From Saprospiraceae bacterium (lineage in GTDB: Bacteria > Bacteroidota > Bacteroidia > Chitinophagales > Saprospiraceae), in the NCBI GenBank assembly GCA_016716335.1, contig JADJWN010000021.1:310001-374000 (forward strand): a stretch of 64,000 nt of DNA, written 5' to 3'. A program made the translations under genes and the position numbers. The notes under the pieces are model-generated. The model searched no databases. It saw only the letters and a list, made by a program, of their open reading frames with translations, and was not told the origin of the DNA. Below, one piece after another: positions 17,907-25,555 of the stretch (positions are counted from its first letter, which is position 1; each line of letters starts with the position of its first letter).

Positions 17907-18464
17907 ATGCTGGAATTTGCGATACGACAGCTTAAACATTACAAAGGTCTGGGAGACAGGACTTTCGCTCAGATTTCAGAGGAAGACTTCTACTACAGGC
18001 CTCATGAAGAGGTAAATTCGATAGCCATTATCATTCAGCATCTGCATGGCAATATGCTCTCCAGATGGACGTGCTTTCTCTCACAGGATGGCGAAAAAGA
18101 GTGGAGGAAAAGAGACGAAGAATTTGAAGACAAAAAGCTCACGGCCGGGGAGCTTACAGCTATGTGGGAAGAAGGATGGAATCTGTTATTTCAGGTTTTG
18201 GGAGAACTGACGGAAGACCAGCTAAAACTCACCGTAAAAATCCGCAAAGAAAGCATGACAGCCGAAGATGCAGTGATCCGGCAGTTATGTCACTATACCT
18301 ATCATGTAGGACAGATTGTACATATAGGGAAAATCATTAAATCCGGGGAGTGGAAATCCCTTTCTATTCCAAAAGGTGAATCTGTAGCATATAATTTTAA
18401 GAAATTTGAAGAAATCGAAAGAGAAAAACACTTTATGGATGACTGGCTTGAAAGCAGTAAATAA
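17907..18464 (+). CDS. DinB-like / DUF1572 family protein
   Basis: The 185-residue protein has the DinB/DUF1572 four-helix layout with three putative metal histidines: IIQHLHGNMLSRW near residue 45 and LCHYTYHVGQIVHIGKI near residue 135. Members are metal-binding proteins related to thiol-dependent transferases; in bacillithiol-producing bacteria some DinB-fold proteins act as thiol S-transferases, which would fit the bshB1 gene in this genome, but that link is inference. Confidence 0.82.
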   Translation: MLEFAIRQLKHYKGLGDRTFAQISEEDFYYRPHEEVNSIAIIIQHLHGNMLSRWTCFLSQDGEKEWRKRDEEFEDKKLTAGELTAMWEEGWNLLFQVLGELTEDQLKLTVKIRKESMTAEDAVIRQLCHYTYHVGQIVHIGKIIKSGEWKSLSIPKGESVAYNFKKFEEIEREKHFMDDWLESSK

Positions 18465-18488
18465 AGGGTACCTCAGAGGATACCCTTT
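18463..18488. terminator. Hairpin between convergent genes
   Basis: AAAGGGTA (18463-18470) pairs with TACCCTTT (18481-18488), with CCT/AGG extending the stem past one bulge. It starts at the stop codon of the DinB-like gene and overlaps the 3' end of the small minus-strand gene. The T-tails are short. Confidence 0.5.
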
Positions 18489-18601
18489 GCAATCATATAT
18501 GGAATGACAAGCCACAGCAAGCCTTTGATGAGAAAAAATAAGAATCCGAAGATTCCCACTTTTTTAATCCATATTTTAAATCCGGACTTTTGCTTTTCCA
18601 T
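18473..18601 (-). CDS. Small single-pass membrane protein (42 aa)
   Basis: A 43-codon frame starting with ATG at 18601 encodes MEKQKSGFKIWIKKVGIFGF followed by a hydrophobic stretch (FLFFLIKGLLWLVIPYMIA) and a short tail. Positive residues before the membrane helix and its place between two real genes support it. I recall very similar short proteins with a basic start and an LIKGLLWL core in other Bacteroidota, which is the main reason for calling it; the function is unknown. It ends inside the hairpin shared with the upstream convergent gene. Confidence 0.6.
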   Translation of the reverse strand: MEKQKSGFKIWIKKVGIFGFLFFLIKGLLWLVIPYMIAKGIL

Positions 18602-18603
18602 AA

Positions 18604-18933
18604 TTAATCTGCAATTACTTCATAGGTGCGGAATGTGGAAGACATAGGCGGCTTTTTACCTTCTTCCTTTGCTTTCCTGATGTCTTCGAATCCTCTTTTG
18701 TGTCCCTCTATGAATTCCGGTGAGTTGGTCCAGGCTTTGAAATCCTCCTCAGAGTCCCAAAAACTTACAATGAGATATGGCTCATTTTCAGTTTTGGGCC
18801 TTAATACCTGCATAAACCTGAATCCCTTCATCCGGTCAATAGCTTTTGCCCGGGTACCAAATAACTCTTCAAATCTGTTTCTGTAATTTTCATCACAGTG
18901 GATGTAATTGATAGCTACAAATGGATTTTGCAT
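18604..18933 (-). CDS. Antibiotic biosynthesis monooxygenase / HmoA-like protein
   Basis: The 109-residue dimeric ferredoxin-like (ABM) protein has FVAINYIHCDENYRNRFEELF at the start, MKGFRFMQVLRP and the family motif YLIVSFWDSEEDFKAWTNSPEF. It resembles heme-degrading or heme-binding HmoA/IsdG-type monooxygenases, although the active-site residues are not certain. It is followed at 2 bases by the small membrane protein gene on the same strand. Confidence 0.8.
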   Translation of the reverse strand: MQNPFVAINYIHCDENYRNRFEELFGTRAKAIDRMKGFRFMQVLRPKTENEPYLIVSFWDSEEDFKAWTNSPEFIEGHKRGFEDIRKAKEEGKKPPMSSTFRTYEVIAD

Positions 18934-19081
18934 ATAATTGAATTTTTATGTTAAATAGATGGACAAATGTAATAGGTGCTTTCCATATATCCTATTTTTA
19001 TTTAGATTAATTCTAATTAAAATTCAAAATTAAACTTGAGCCTCACAATAAGGCCCAAAAAATATGAAAAATTAATGCTGA

Positions 19082-19687
19082 TTACAAATGAATGATGGTA
19101 TCACATTGATCCAGATCAAAACGATCGTTGGAAGCAACGATTACTATTCTGCCATGAGAGTGCATGTGCAGCAATTTCTGAAACCACTCTCTCGCATTCA
19201 AATCAAGAAAGGAAGTGGGCTCATCCAGCAATAATACTGGAGTGTAACTCAATAATGACAGAGCCAGCTGAGTCTTTTGTTTCATACCTGAAGAAAAAAA
19301 GCGTAATGGCTTTTCTTTTTGGTCTGACATTTCCAGGAGGTTCAAAAACTCCTTATACGATATCTTTCTGTTGAAAGGCTTAAATTTTTGGTGGAAAACA
19401 AAATTTTCCTCAAGGCTGTACTCCTGAATCAGGTCAGTGTATGGCGCAGCAATTGAGATATACCGGAAGATAGAGGATGGGGATATAATTTCTTTGGTTT
19501 CGGAGTAAATCAGTGTGCCCTTGCTGGGTGTCAGATAACCGGAAAGCAGCTTAATCAAGGTGGACTTACCGCTTCCGTTGCGACCAGCAATACCATAAAT
19601 CTTGTCCGGGGTGAACTGGTAGGAGAAATCTTTGATTATCCATTGATAATAATATCTTTTGGAGAGCTTTTCTGCCAGTATATTCAT
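19082..19687 (-). CDS. ABC transporter ATP-binding protein next to lpxA
   Basis: The 201-residue ATPase has Walker A GIAGRNGSGKST (about 33-44), signature FFSSGMKQKTQLALSLL and Walker B VLLLDEPTSFLDLNAREW. It resembles CcmA/YadG-type subunits and is short for an ABC ATPase. No permease is adjacent. It begins 2 bases after lpxA ends, so it belongs to the lipid A operon; this lpxA-ATPase neighbourhood is, as I recall, common in Bacteroidota. A role in envelope lipid or lipopolysaccharide export is possible but unproven. Confidence 0.85.
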   Translation of the reverse strand: MNILAEKLSKRYYYQWIIKDFSYQFTPDKIYGIAGRNGSGKSTLIKLLSGYLTPSKGTLIYSETKEIISPSSIFRYISIAAPYTDLIQEYSLEENFVFHQKFKPFNRKISYKEFLNLLEMSDQKEKPLRFFSSGMKQKTQLALSLLSYTPVLLLDEPTSFLDLNAREWFQKLLHMHSHGRIVIVASNDRFDLDQCDTIIHL

Positions 19688-19689
19688 GG

Positions 19690-20471
19690 TCAGGAATGCT
19701 TAAATCCTTTCATGAGGCCTCGATCCGCCTGTTTAAGAAACTGTATAATTTTGTCTTTTTCGACGGAAGGTGCAATCTCCGCTTCTATCCTTTCGATGGA
19801 TTTCTGGACATTGGTACCTTTTACAAAAAGGATTCTGTAAATTTCCTGGATGGACGCAATCTGCTCATCGCTGAAACCCCGACGTTTCAAACCGATGGAA
19901 TTAACGCCAGCATAAGACAAAGGCTCTCTGGCAGCCTTGACAAGGGTGGTACATCTTTACGCACCAGTGATCCGCCTCCTACCATGGCGTGATCTCCGAT
20001 TTTGACAAATTGATGGACGGCAGTAAGTCCACCCAATATCACATGATTACCGATTTCGATATGGCCGGCCAGATTCACATTATTGGCTAAAATACAGTCA
20101 GACCCAATGAAACAGTCATGGGCTACATGCACATATGCCATCAGCAGCGTGTTCCTGCCGACTTTGGTAGTCATACTGGCAGCTGTACCCCTGTTGAGCG
20201 TACAACACTCACGAATGGTCACATTATCCTCCACAATCAGGGTGGATGCCTCACCTCTGTATTTCAAGTCCTGAGGTATAGCACCGACCACAGCTCCCGG
20301 AAACACTTTACAGGACTGCCCTAAAGTGGTACCGTCAAGAATAGTGGCATGCGGCCCAATCCAGCTGTCATCTCCAATAGTCACCTCACCTGCTATATAG
20401 GCAAATGGTTCTATGGTTACATTATTTCCAATCCTTGCATCAGGATGTATATAGGCAAGATTACTCTTCAT
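19690..20471 (-). CDS. lpxA: UDP-N-acetylglucosamine acyltransferase LpxA (frameshifted)
   Basis: LpxA adds the first 3-hydroxyacyl chain to UDP-GlcNAc in lipid A synthesis. The left-handed beta helix hexapeptides run from YIHPDARIGNNVTIEPFA; the catalytic histidine is in YVHVAHDCFIG, and GGLTAVHQFVKIGDHAMVGGGS is the usual end of the helix. The frame breaks near 19942-19943: one extra A (T on the coding strand) turns VPPLSRL into VPPFVKAAREPLSYAGVN and joins the helical C-terminal domain. The repaired protein is 260 residues against 262 in E. coli. Its start overlaps the end of lpxC-fabZ by 11 bases. Confidence 0.93.
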
Positions 20472-21858
20472 ACTTTCTTTTAATAATTTGAGCAGTTAAC
20501 TCTCCTTCTGACACGATTTTATTACCGACATATGCAGTTCCCTGCATGCGCACAATCCCTCTTCTGATAGGCTCGAGCAGTTCCATTTTCAGCAGGAGGG
20601 TGTCGCCCGGCACCACTTTAGCTTTAAATTTTACTCCGTCCATTTTGAGGAAATAAGTATCCCAATGCCCGGGGTCACCTACGATATTCAAGGCGAGTAT
20701 CCCTCCTGTCTGTGCCATGGCTTCCATCTGAAGTACGCCGGGAAATACTGCGTTACCAGGGAAATGCCCCTGGAAGAAGTATTCATTCATTGTGACGTTT
20801 TTGACCCCAACGATGTGCTTATCAGATATCTCAATAATTTTATCCACAAGCAAAAAAGGGTAGCGGTGGGGCAGATAATGCTGTATCGCTTCCACGTCCA
20901 TCAATGCCGGGGCATCCGGATTGTATTTAGGCTTTCCTTTCAGTTTTTTTTGTTCAAGGTACAGAGACTTTAACATGGAAGCAAAAGCATGATTGGCCCT
21001 GTGACCGGGACGTCTGGCTATGATATGTCCTTTAACCTCCTTGCCAAACAATGCAATATCTCCCAAAAGATCCAGGATTTTATGTCTGGCGGGTTCATTT
21101 CTGAATTGTAATTTTACGGTATTCAATATGCCGTCCTCGGTCATTTGTACGCCAGGCTTGTTTAGCTTTTGACGCAGACTCTCCAGCTTGGGTTCATCCA
21201 TAGCCTGGTCCACAATTACTATGGCATTATCCAGATCTCCTCCTTTTATCAGCCCGGCGTTGGCAAGGGCCTCCAGTTCGCTCAGCATCACAAAGGTTCG
21301 GCAACAAGCTATCTGGCTGCCAAATTCAGCAATTTCATGCATAGTGGCAGATTGTTCTCCCAGGCTTTGATCTGGAAAATCAAGAATCACCGTGATTTTC
21401 AGCTTATCATGGGGATACACCCAATACTCGCTGCCGGTTTCGTCCATCTTGTAATTCAGGGGAGTTTCTATAAGAAGACATTCTTTATCACCATCTATCG
21501 GAGCAAGACCGGCTTTTTGAATTTCATGAAAAAAAGTGGCAGAACTCCCATCCAGAATCGGAACTTCCGGTCCGTTGATATAAACTTCAACATCCGTAAT
21601 CTCATTTGCATACAGTGCAGCCATCAGATGCTCTACGGTTGAAACACCGGCATCTCCGCTTTTGAGAGTGGTAGATCTTACCGTATTATTAACTGATGAT
21701 ACATCGGCAGGAATTCTGGGTTTGGCCGGCAAATCTTCTCTGATGAAAACAATACCCTTGGCAGTATCTGCGGGTACCAGCCTGACAGTAGCTGTTTGAC
21801 CCGTGTGCAATCCTATCCCGCTGAACTGAATTTCTTTCCTTATGGTATTTCTTGCCAT
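20461..21858 (-). CDS. lpxC-fabZ: Bifunctional UDP-3-O-acyl-GlcNAc deacetylase / 3-hydroxyacyl-ACP dehydratase
   Basis: The 465-residue fusion carries LpxC (about 1-305) and FabZ (about 320-465). LpxC, the zinc deacetylase committing to lipid A, shows VSTVEHLMAAL, RHKILDLLGDI and GHIIARRPGHRANH with the zinc and catalytic residues. FabZ shows YLPHRYPFLLVDKI and GHFPGNAVFPGVLQMEAMAQ with the catalytic His and Glu. The fusion is typical of Bacteroidota. It lies between lpxD (20 bases upstream) and lpxA (overlapping), a compact lipid A operon. Confidence 0.96.
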   Translation of the reverse strand: MARNTIRKEIQFSGIGLHTGQTATVRLVPADTAKGIVFIREDLPAKPRIPADVSSVNNTVRSTTLKSGDAGVSTVEHLMAALYANEITDVEVYINGPEVPILDGSSATFFHEIQKAGLAPIDGDKECLLIETPLNYKMDETGSEYWVYPHDKLKITVILDFPDQSLGEQSATMHEIAEFGSQIACCRTFVMLSELEALANAGLIKGGDLDNAIVIVDQAMDEPKLESLRQKLNKPGVQMTEDGILNTVKLQFRNEPARHKILDLLGDIALFGKEVKGHIIARRPGHRANHAFASMLKSLYLEQKKLKGKPKYNPDAPALMDVEAIQHYLPHRYPFLLVDKIIEISDKHIVGVKNVTMNEYFFQGHFPGNAVFPGVLQMEAMAQTGGILALNIVGDPGHWDTYFLKMDGVKFKAKVVPGDTLLLKMELLEPIRRGIVRMQGTAYVGNKIVSEGELTAQIIKRKYEE

Positions 21859-21878
21859 AATCCCTGGTTAAAATACAT

Positions 21879-22931
21879 TCAAGATGAATGAATGATCTGC
21901 TTTTTTAATAATTCAATTTCCTTTTCCAAATCCCTGATTTGCTGCGCTATGTCAGGCAATTTTTTGAAATGCGCATATGACCTGAGAAAGGAGGAATATT
22001 CAATCGCTGGCGAACCATACAGTTTCGAACCCGGCTCCTTCACCTCTGACGCCACACCTGACTGAGCCTGAATCATAGCTCCGTCTGCCACATTCAGATG
22101 CCCTACAATTCCTACCTGACCACCTATCATACATCGCTTACCTACTTTGGTACTTCCTGCTATTCCGGTTTGTGCCGCAATCACTGTATCCTCACCAATC
22201 ACCACATTATGAGCAATCTGGATCAGATTATCCAGCTTCACCCCGGATTTTATCACCGTAGATCCCATGGTGGCACGGTCTATGACGGTATTAGCACCGA
22301 TCTCCACATTATTCTCGATGACCACATTTCCTATCTGTGGTATTTTCGAGTAGTTTCCATTTTCGTCATGGGCAAATCCAAAACCATCACTACCAATCAC
22401 ACTATTGGCATGTATCACACAGTGATCCCCGATCACACAGTTATGATAAATCCTTACACCCGGATAAATTTTTGTGTTTTTCCCGATTTTTACATTATCA
22501 CCTATATATACCTGTCCGTACACAACACTCCCCTCCTCTATTACGACACCTTGCTTCACTACGGTAAATTCCCCGATGGACACATCTGCCCCTATTTTTG
22601 CAGTGTCACTTACACTCGCTTTGTCGGATACTTTCTTTTCAAAAGACAGTCCCCTGTCAAAGTGTCTGAGTAGTACGGACAATGCCAGATAGACATTATC
22701 TACCTTTATTAAGACGGGGTGTGATGCACTTTCAGGTACAAATTGTCTTGATACCAATACTGCTGCAGCTTTTGAAGAAGGCAGAAGATGTGCATATTTC
22801 TCGTTGGCCAGAAAAGTGATACTGCCGGGTGGAGCATCCTCTATTTTACCCGGACCTGTCAATATAGTTTCAGGATCCCCTACTATTTCCCCTTGCACCA
22901 GATCAGCTATCGTTCTTACTGTGATATTCAT
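21879..22931 (-). CDS. lpxD: UDP-3-O-(3-hydroxyacyl)glucosamine N-acyltransferase
   Basis: The 350-residue protein adds the second 3-hydroxyacyl chain in lipid A synthesis. The N-terminal uridine-binding domain has TIADLVQGEIVGDPETILTG; the hexapeptide helix follows from about residue 100 with NTKIYPGVRIYHNCVIGDHC; the catalytic histidine is in NLIQIAHNVVIGEDT. The C-terminal helix ends in EIELLKKQI. It is the first gene of the operon with lpxC-fabZ, lpxA and the ATPase. Confidence 0.96.
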   Translation of the reverse strand: MNITVRTIADLVQGEIVGDPETILTGPGKIEDAPPGSITFLANEKYAHLLPSSKAAAVLVSRQFVPESASHPVLIKVDNVYLALSVLLRHFDRGLSFEKKVSDKASVSDTAKIGADVSIGEFTVVKQGVVIEEGSVVYGQVYIGDNVKIGKNTKIYPGVRIYHNCVIGDHCVIHANSVIGSDGFGFAHDENGNYSKIPQIGNVVIENNVEIGANTVIDRATMGSTVIKSGVKLDNLIQIAHNVVIGEDTVIAAQTGIAGSTKVGKRCMIGGQVGIVGHLNVADGAMIQAQSGVASEVKEPGSKLYGSPAIEYSSFLRSYAHFKKLPDIAQQIRDLEKEIELLKKQIIHSS

Positions 22932-22935
22932 GCAA

Positions 22936-22943
22936 CAAAGGTA
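22936..22943 (-). promoter_or_regulatory. Putative -7 box for the lpxD operon
   Basis: TACCTTTG on the minus strand matches TAnnTTTG only 4 bases before the lpxD ATG, so the transcript would be nearly leaderless if it is used. Confidence 0.4.
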
Positions 22944-23040
22944 AAAATATTACCTCTTATGATAAGATAATTAGATTAAGAATTGAACTTTACGGACAAA
23001 TAATTGAATATAAGGCTTTGTCTCCTGAATGCAGCTGACC

Positions 23041-23071
23041 TTTCCACCCTCGGCATTTTTGAATATCTTTG
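23041..23071 (+). promoter_or_regulatory. Putative promoter of the HemC-like gene
   Basis: TATCTTTG (23064-23071) matches TAnnTTTG; TTTC at 23041-23044 is a near-match to the -33 TTTG at a 19-base spacing. The box covers an upstream TTG codon, so the ATG at 23090 is the more likely start. Confidence 0.5.
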
Positions 23072-23089
23072 CACACTTTACATGGCAAT

Positions 23090-23959
23090 ATGAAAGATGT
23101 CTTGAGATTTTCAATACCGGAAACGGACAGGTTTGCTGCGGCATTCTCCGGAAGGTGGCTGTCCAACACAGACCACCCATTACATTCAGTTCATTCCGTA
23201 TCCATAACCCCGGGGAATGAAGGATGGTACGACGAGCAGAGTCTGCAGGAGATGATAAAGCTTTTATTAAAAGGAAATACAGATGCCTTGATAGTACATT
23301 TAGCTGCCATGCCACTCCGCTTGCCTGAGACATTGGTTATGGCAGCGTTATCAGAACGCATCACACCTGATGCAAACATAATAGTATTAAAAAATCTGAT
23401 TGACCCTGCTAAAGACCTGAAAATAAAGGATGGAACAAAAATCTCAGTCTCTCATCCTGAGGATGGATTGATGCTGCAGTACCTGAACAGTCTTTGTATT
23501 CCGGTTAATACTGAAGGAGATGATAAAAACATGATTCAATTACAACGGGATGGAAAAACGGATGCTATATTGATCAAAGATGATTCTTACCTCTATCCAT
23601 CATTGGAAGGAGCTGAAACAGAGGTAATACACCTGCATCCCACTGAATTCATTCCCTGGCCGGGGACAGGAGTATCAGCCCTCATCTGTTTGAGAGAAAA
23701 TCTGGAATTAAGACGAATGCTTTCCAAATGGCACCATTATCCTACGGCTACCTGTACCAATATAGAAAGGAAAATTGCCATTCTTGCTGAAAAGGAACCA
23801 AAATGTAAGGTAAAGGCTTATTGTTACACAGACCCAAGAGGGAACCTGCATTGCAAGGCAACCTGTATTGATATTGAGCACCGTGAAGTAAAAGTTGCCG
23901 GATTATCCCAAAGTACTGCACACCGAATGGCTGAAAACATTTATTCAAAATTAAAATAA
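23090..23959 (+). CDS. Degenerate hydroxymethylbilane synthase-like protein
   Basis: The 289-residue protein aligns by eye with HemC (porphobilinogen deaminase) along its length: LLKGNTDALIVHLAAMPLRL corresponds to the region around DIAVHSMKDVP, WPGTGVSALICLREN to PAVGQGAVGIECR, HHYPTATCTNIERKI to NHHETALRVTAERAM, and EPKCKVKAY to the segment with the cofactor cysteine. The Lys-Asp pair of HSMKD and the two arginines of the SLRR motif are missing and the N-terminal substrate loop is not recognisable, so ordinary tetrapyrrole synthesis is unlikely. It could be a pseudoenzyme or have a new role. It is followed 4 bases later by a DnaQ-fold gene. Confidence 0.6.
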   Translation: MKDVLRFSIPETDRFAAAFSGRWLSNTDHPLHSVHSVSITPGNEGWYDEQSLQEMIKLLLKGNTDALIVHLAAMPLRLPETLVMAALSERITPDANIIVLKNLIDPAKDLKIKDGTKISVSHPEDGLMLQYLNSLCIPVNTEGDDKNMIQLQRDGKTDAILIKDDSYLYPSLEGAETEVIHLHPTEFIPWPGTGVSALICLRENLELRRMLSKWHHYPTATCTNIERKIAILAEKEPKCKVKAYCYTDPRGNLHCKATCIDIEHREVKVAGLSQSTAHRMAENIYSKLK

Positions 23960-23963
23960 GAAC

Positions 23964-24554
23964 ATGAACTACCTCATATTTGATGCGTCTGCCATCTCCA
24001 AACCCACCAATTACAAAGCCCCGTTTTCTGACACTTATGCGTGGCCAAGAATGATACATCTATCCTGGATTTTACTGAATGAACAATTGAAACCTGTTGA
24101 GGATTATGACTGTATCGTCAAGCCTGAAGGATTTATTCTCACTTCTGAAGCAGAAAAAAATGCCCATCTGGACCAGGAAGATTTTCAGAAGAAAGGAGCA
24201 GACCTTGAAGAGATACTGGATAAGTTTTCTGCGACAGTAGAAAAAGCTGATTACCTCGTATCCCATAATCTCAACTTTAATGAAAATGTGGTGGCCGCCG
24301 AATACATCCGCAAGAATAAAGATATCAACCTTTTTAAAAAAGAAAGAATCTGCCTGATGCAGGAAAGCACCCACTACTGCAAGATACCCAATAAAAGAGG
24401 AGGTTACAAATGGCCTACGCTCAATGAATTGCATGTCATTTGCTTCAATCAGGGATATACTCCATCCAACAATGCAAGAGCAGATGTAATAGCTGCAGCA
24501 AGATGTTTTATCAAACTGATGAAGATAGGCGAACTGGAAGATTTGTTCGATTGA
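23964..24554 (+). CDS. DnaQ-fold 3'-5' exonuclease-like protein, catalytic residues altered
   Basis: The 196-residue protein resembles the Bacteroidota DEDD exonucleases that begin with FDTETTG, a lysine-rich loop and WPRLVQ(I/L)AW. Here the opening is LIFDASAISKPTNYKAPFSD and then WPRMIHLSWILL, so the second acidic residue of the DxE motif is Ser. ADYLVSHNLNFNENVVAAEY corresponds to the Exo II region. The Exo III region reads NNARADVIAAARCF, lacking the usual His. The fold is likely kept but exonuclease activity is doubtful. It lies 4 bases after the HemC-like gene. Confidence 0.75.
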   Translation: MNYLIFDASAISKPTNYKAPFSDTYAWPRMIHLSWILLNEQLKPVEDYDCIVKPEGFILTSEAEKNAHLDQEDFQKKGADLEEILDKFSATVEKADYLVSHNLNFNENVVAAEYIRKNKDINLFKKERICLMQESTHYCKIPNKRGGYKWPTLNELHVICFNQGYTPSNNARADVIAAARCFIKLMKIGELEDLFD

Positions 24555-24612
24555 CCATTGTTAGATTAAGTTAATTGGAAAGCTTTAACAATAAAAAAAG
24601 TAGTTCTGTATT

Positions 24613-25538
24613 ATGCGAATCGTATTTATGGGCACCCCTGAGTTTGCAGTACCCTCTCTGGATATATTGGTAAGGAATGGATATGACATAATAGCCGTCA
24701 TCACAAGTCCGGACAGCTATGGAGGCAGAGGTGGAAAACAACTGATCGAATCAGCTGTAAAAAGATATGCAGTCGAACACAAGCTGAAAATCCTGCAACC
24801 AGAGAGATTGAAAAATCCCGGGTTTTTGAGTGAGCTGCGTGCACTCAATGCTGATGTGCAGATAGTGGTAGCCTTCCGGATGTTGCCTGAGGTGGTATGG
24901 AATATGCCTCCTTGGGTACTTTCAATCTCCATGGCAGTCTGCTGCCCAAATACAGGGGGGCCGCACCTATAAACTGGGCTATCATCAATGGCGAAAGCGA
25001 AACAGGGGTGACCGCCTTCAAGCTGCAGCATGAGATAGATACGGGTGATATTGTGCTACAGGAAAAAATTCCGATTTATGAAGATGATAATGCCGGCACT
25101 TTACATGACAGAATGATGATAACAGGCAGTGAGGTAATCCTTAAAACCATCAGGATGCTGGAATCGGGCAATATTACATTTATCAGGCAGTCAGATGCAG
25201 AAGCTACCCTTGCACCTAAAATCTATCACGAAACCTGCAAAATCAACTTCATGCTCCCCACTGTGCAGGTGTACAATTTTATTCGTGGATTGAGCCCTTA
25301 CCCGGGAGCCTGGCTTATTCTTGATGATAAAGAATGTAAAATTACATCCTCAAAAAAATTGCCGGAAAAACCCGAAAATCCTCCCGGGCGGATTATTACA
25401 GACCAAAGGCGGTTTCTTCACATTGCCACTTCTGATGGCTTGATTTCGATTGAAGAAATCAAGATGGAGGGTAAACGTAAAATGGGAATTGCAGAATTCC
25501 TGAATGGTTACAGAATCAAGAGCAATTCAGTTGGATAG
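24613..25538 (+). CDS. fmt: Methionyl-tRNA formyltransferase (frameshifted)
   Basis: Fmt formylates initiator Met-tRNA. The N-terminal domain begins MRIVFMGTPEFAVPSLDIL; the catalytic Asn-His-Asp region is FNLHGSLLPKYRGAAPINWAI and HEIDTGDIV; the C-terminal domain contains VYNFIRGLSPYPGAW. The frame is broken at the C pair 24910-24911: one extra C changes MPPWVLSIS into MPPLGTFNLHGSLLP and restores 308 residues, a normal family length. This is normally a highly important gene, so the lesion is probably a sequencing error. It ends 17 bases before the convergent T9SS gene. Confidence 0.93.
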
Positions 25539-25555
25539 TTGATAAGGAATCCCCG

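Noticed and set aside
22971..23333. 120-codon minus-strand frame opposite the HemC-like gene start
   Set aside because: No start context or motif; the plus-strand gene has homology.
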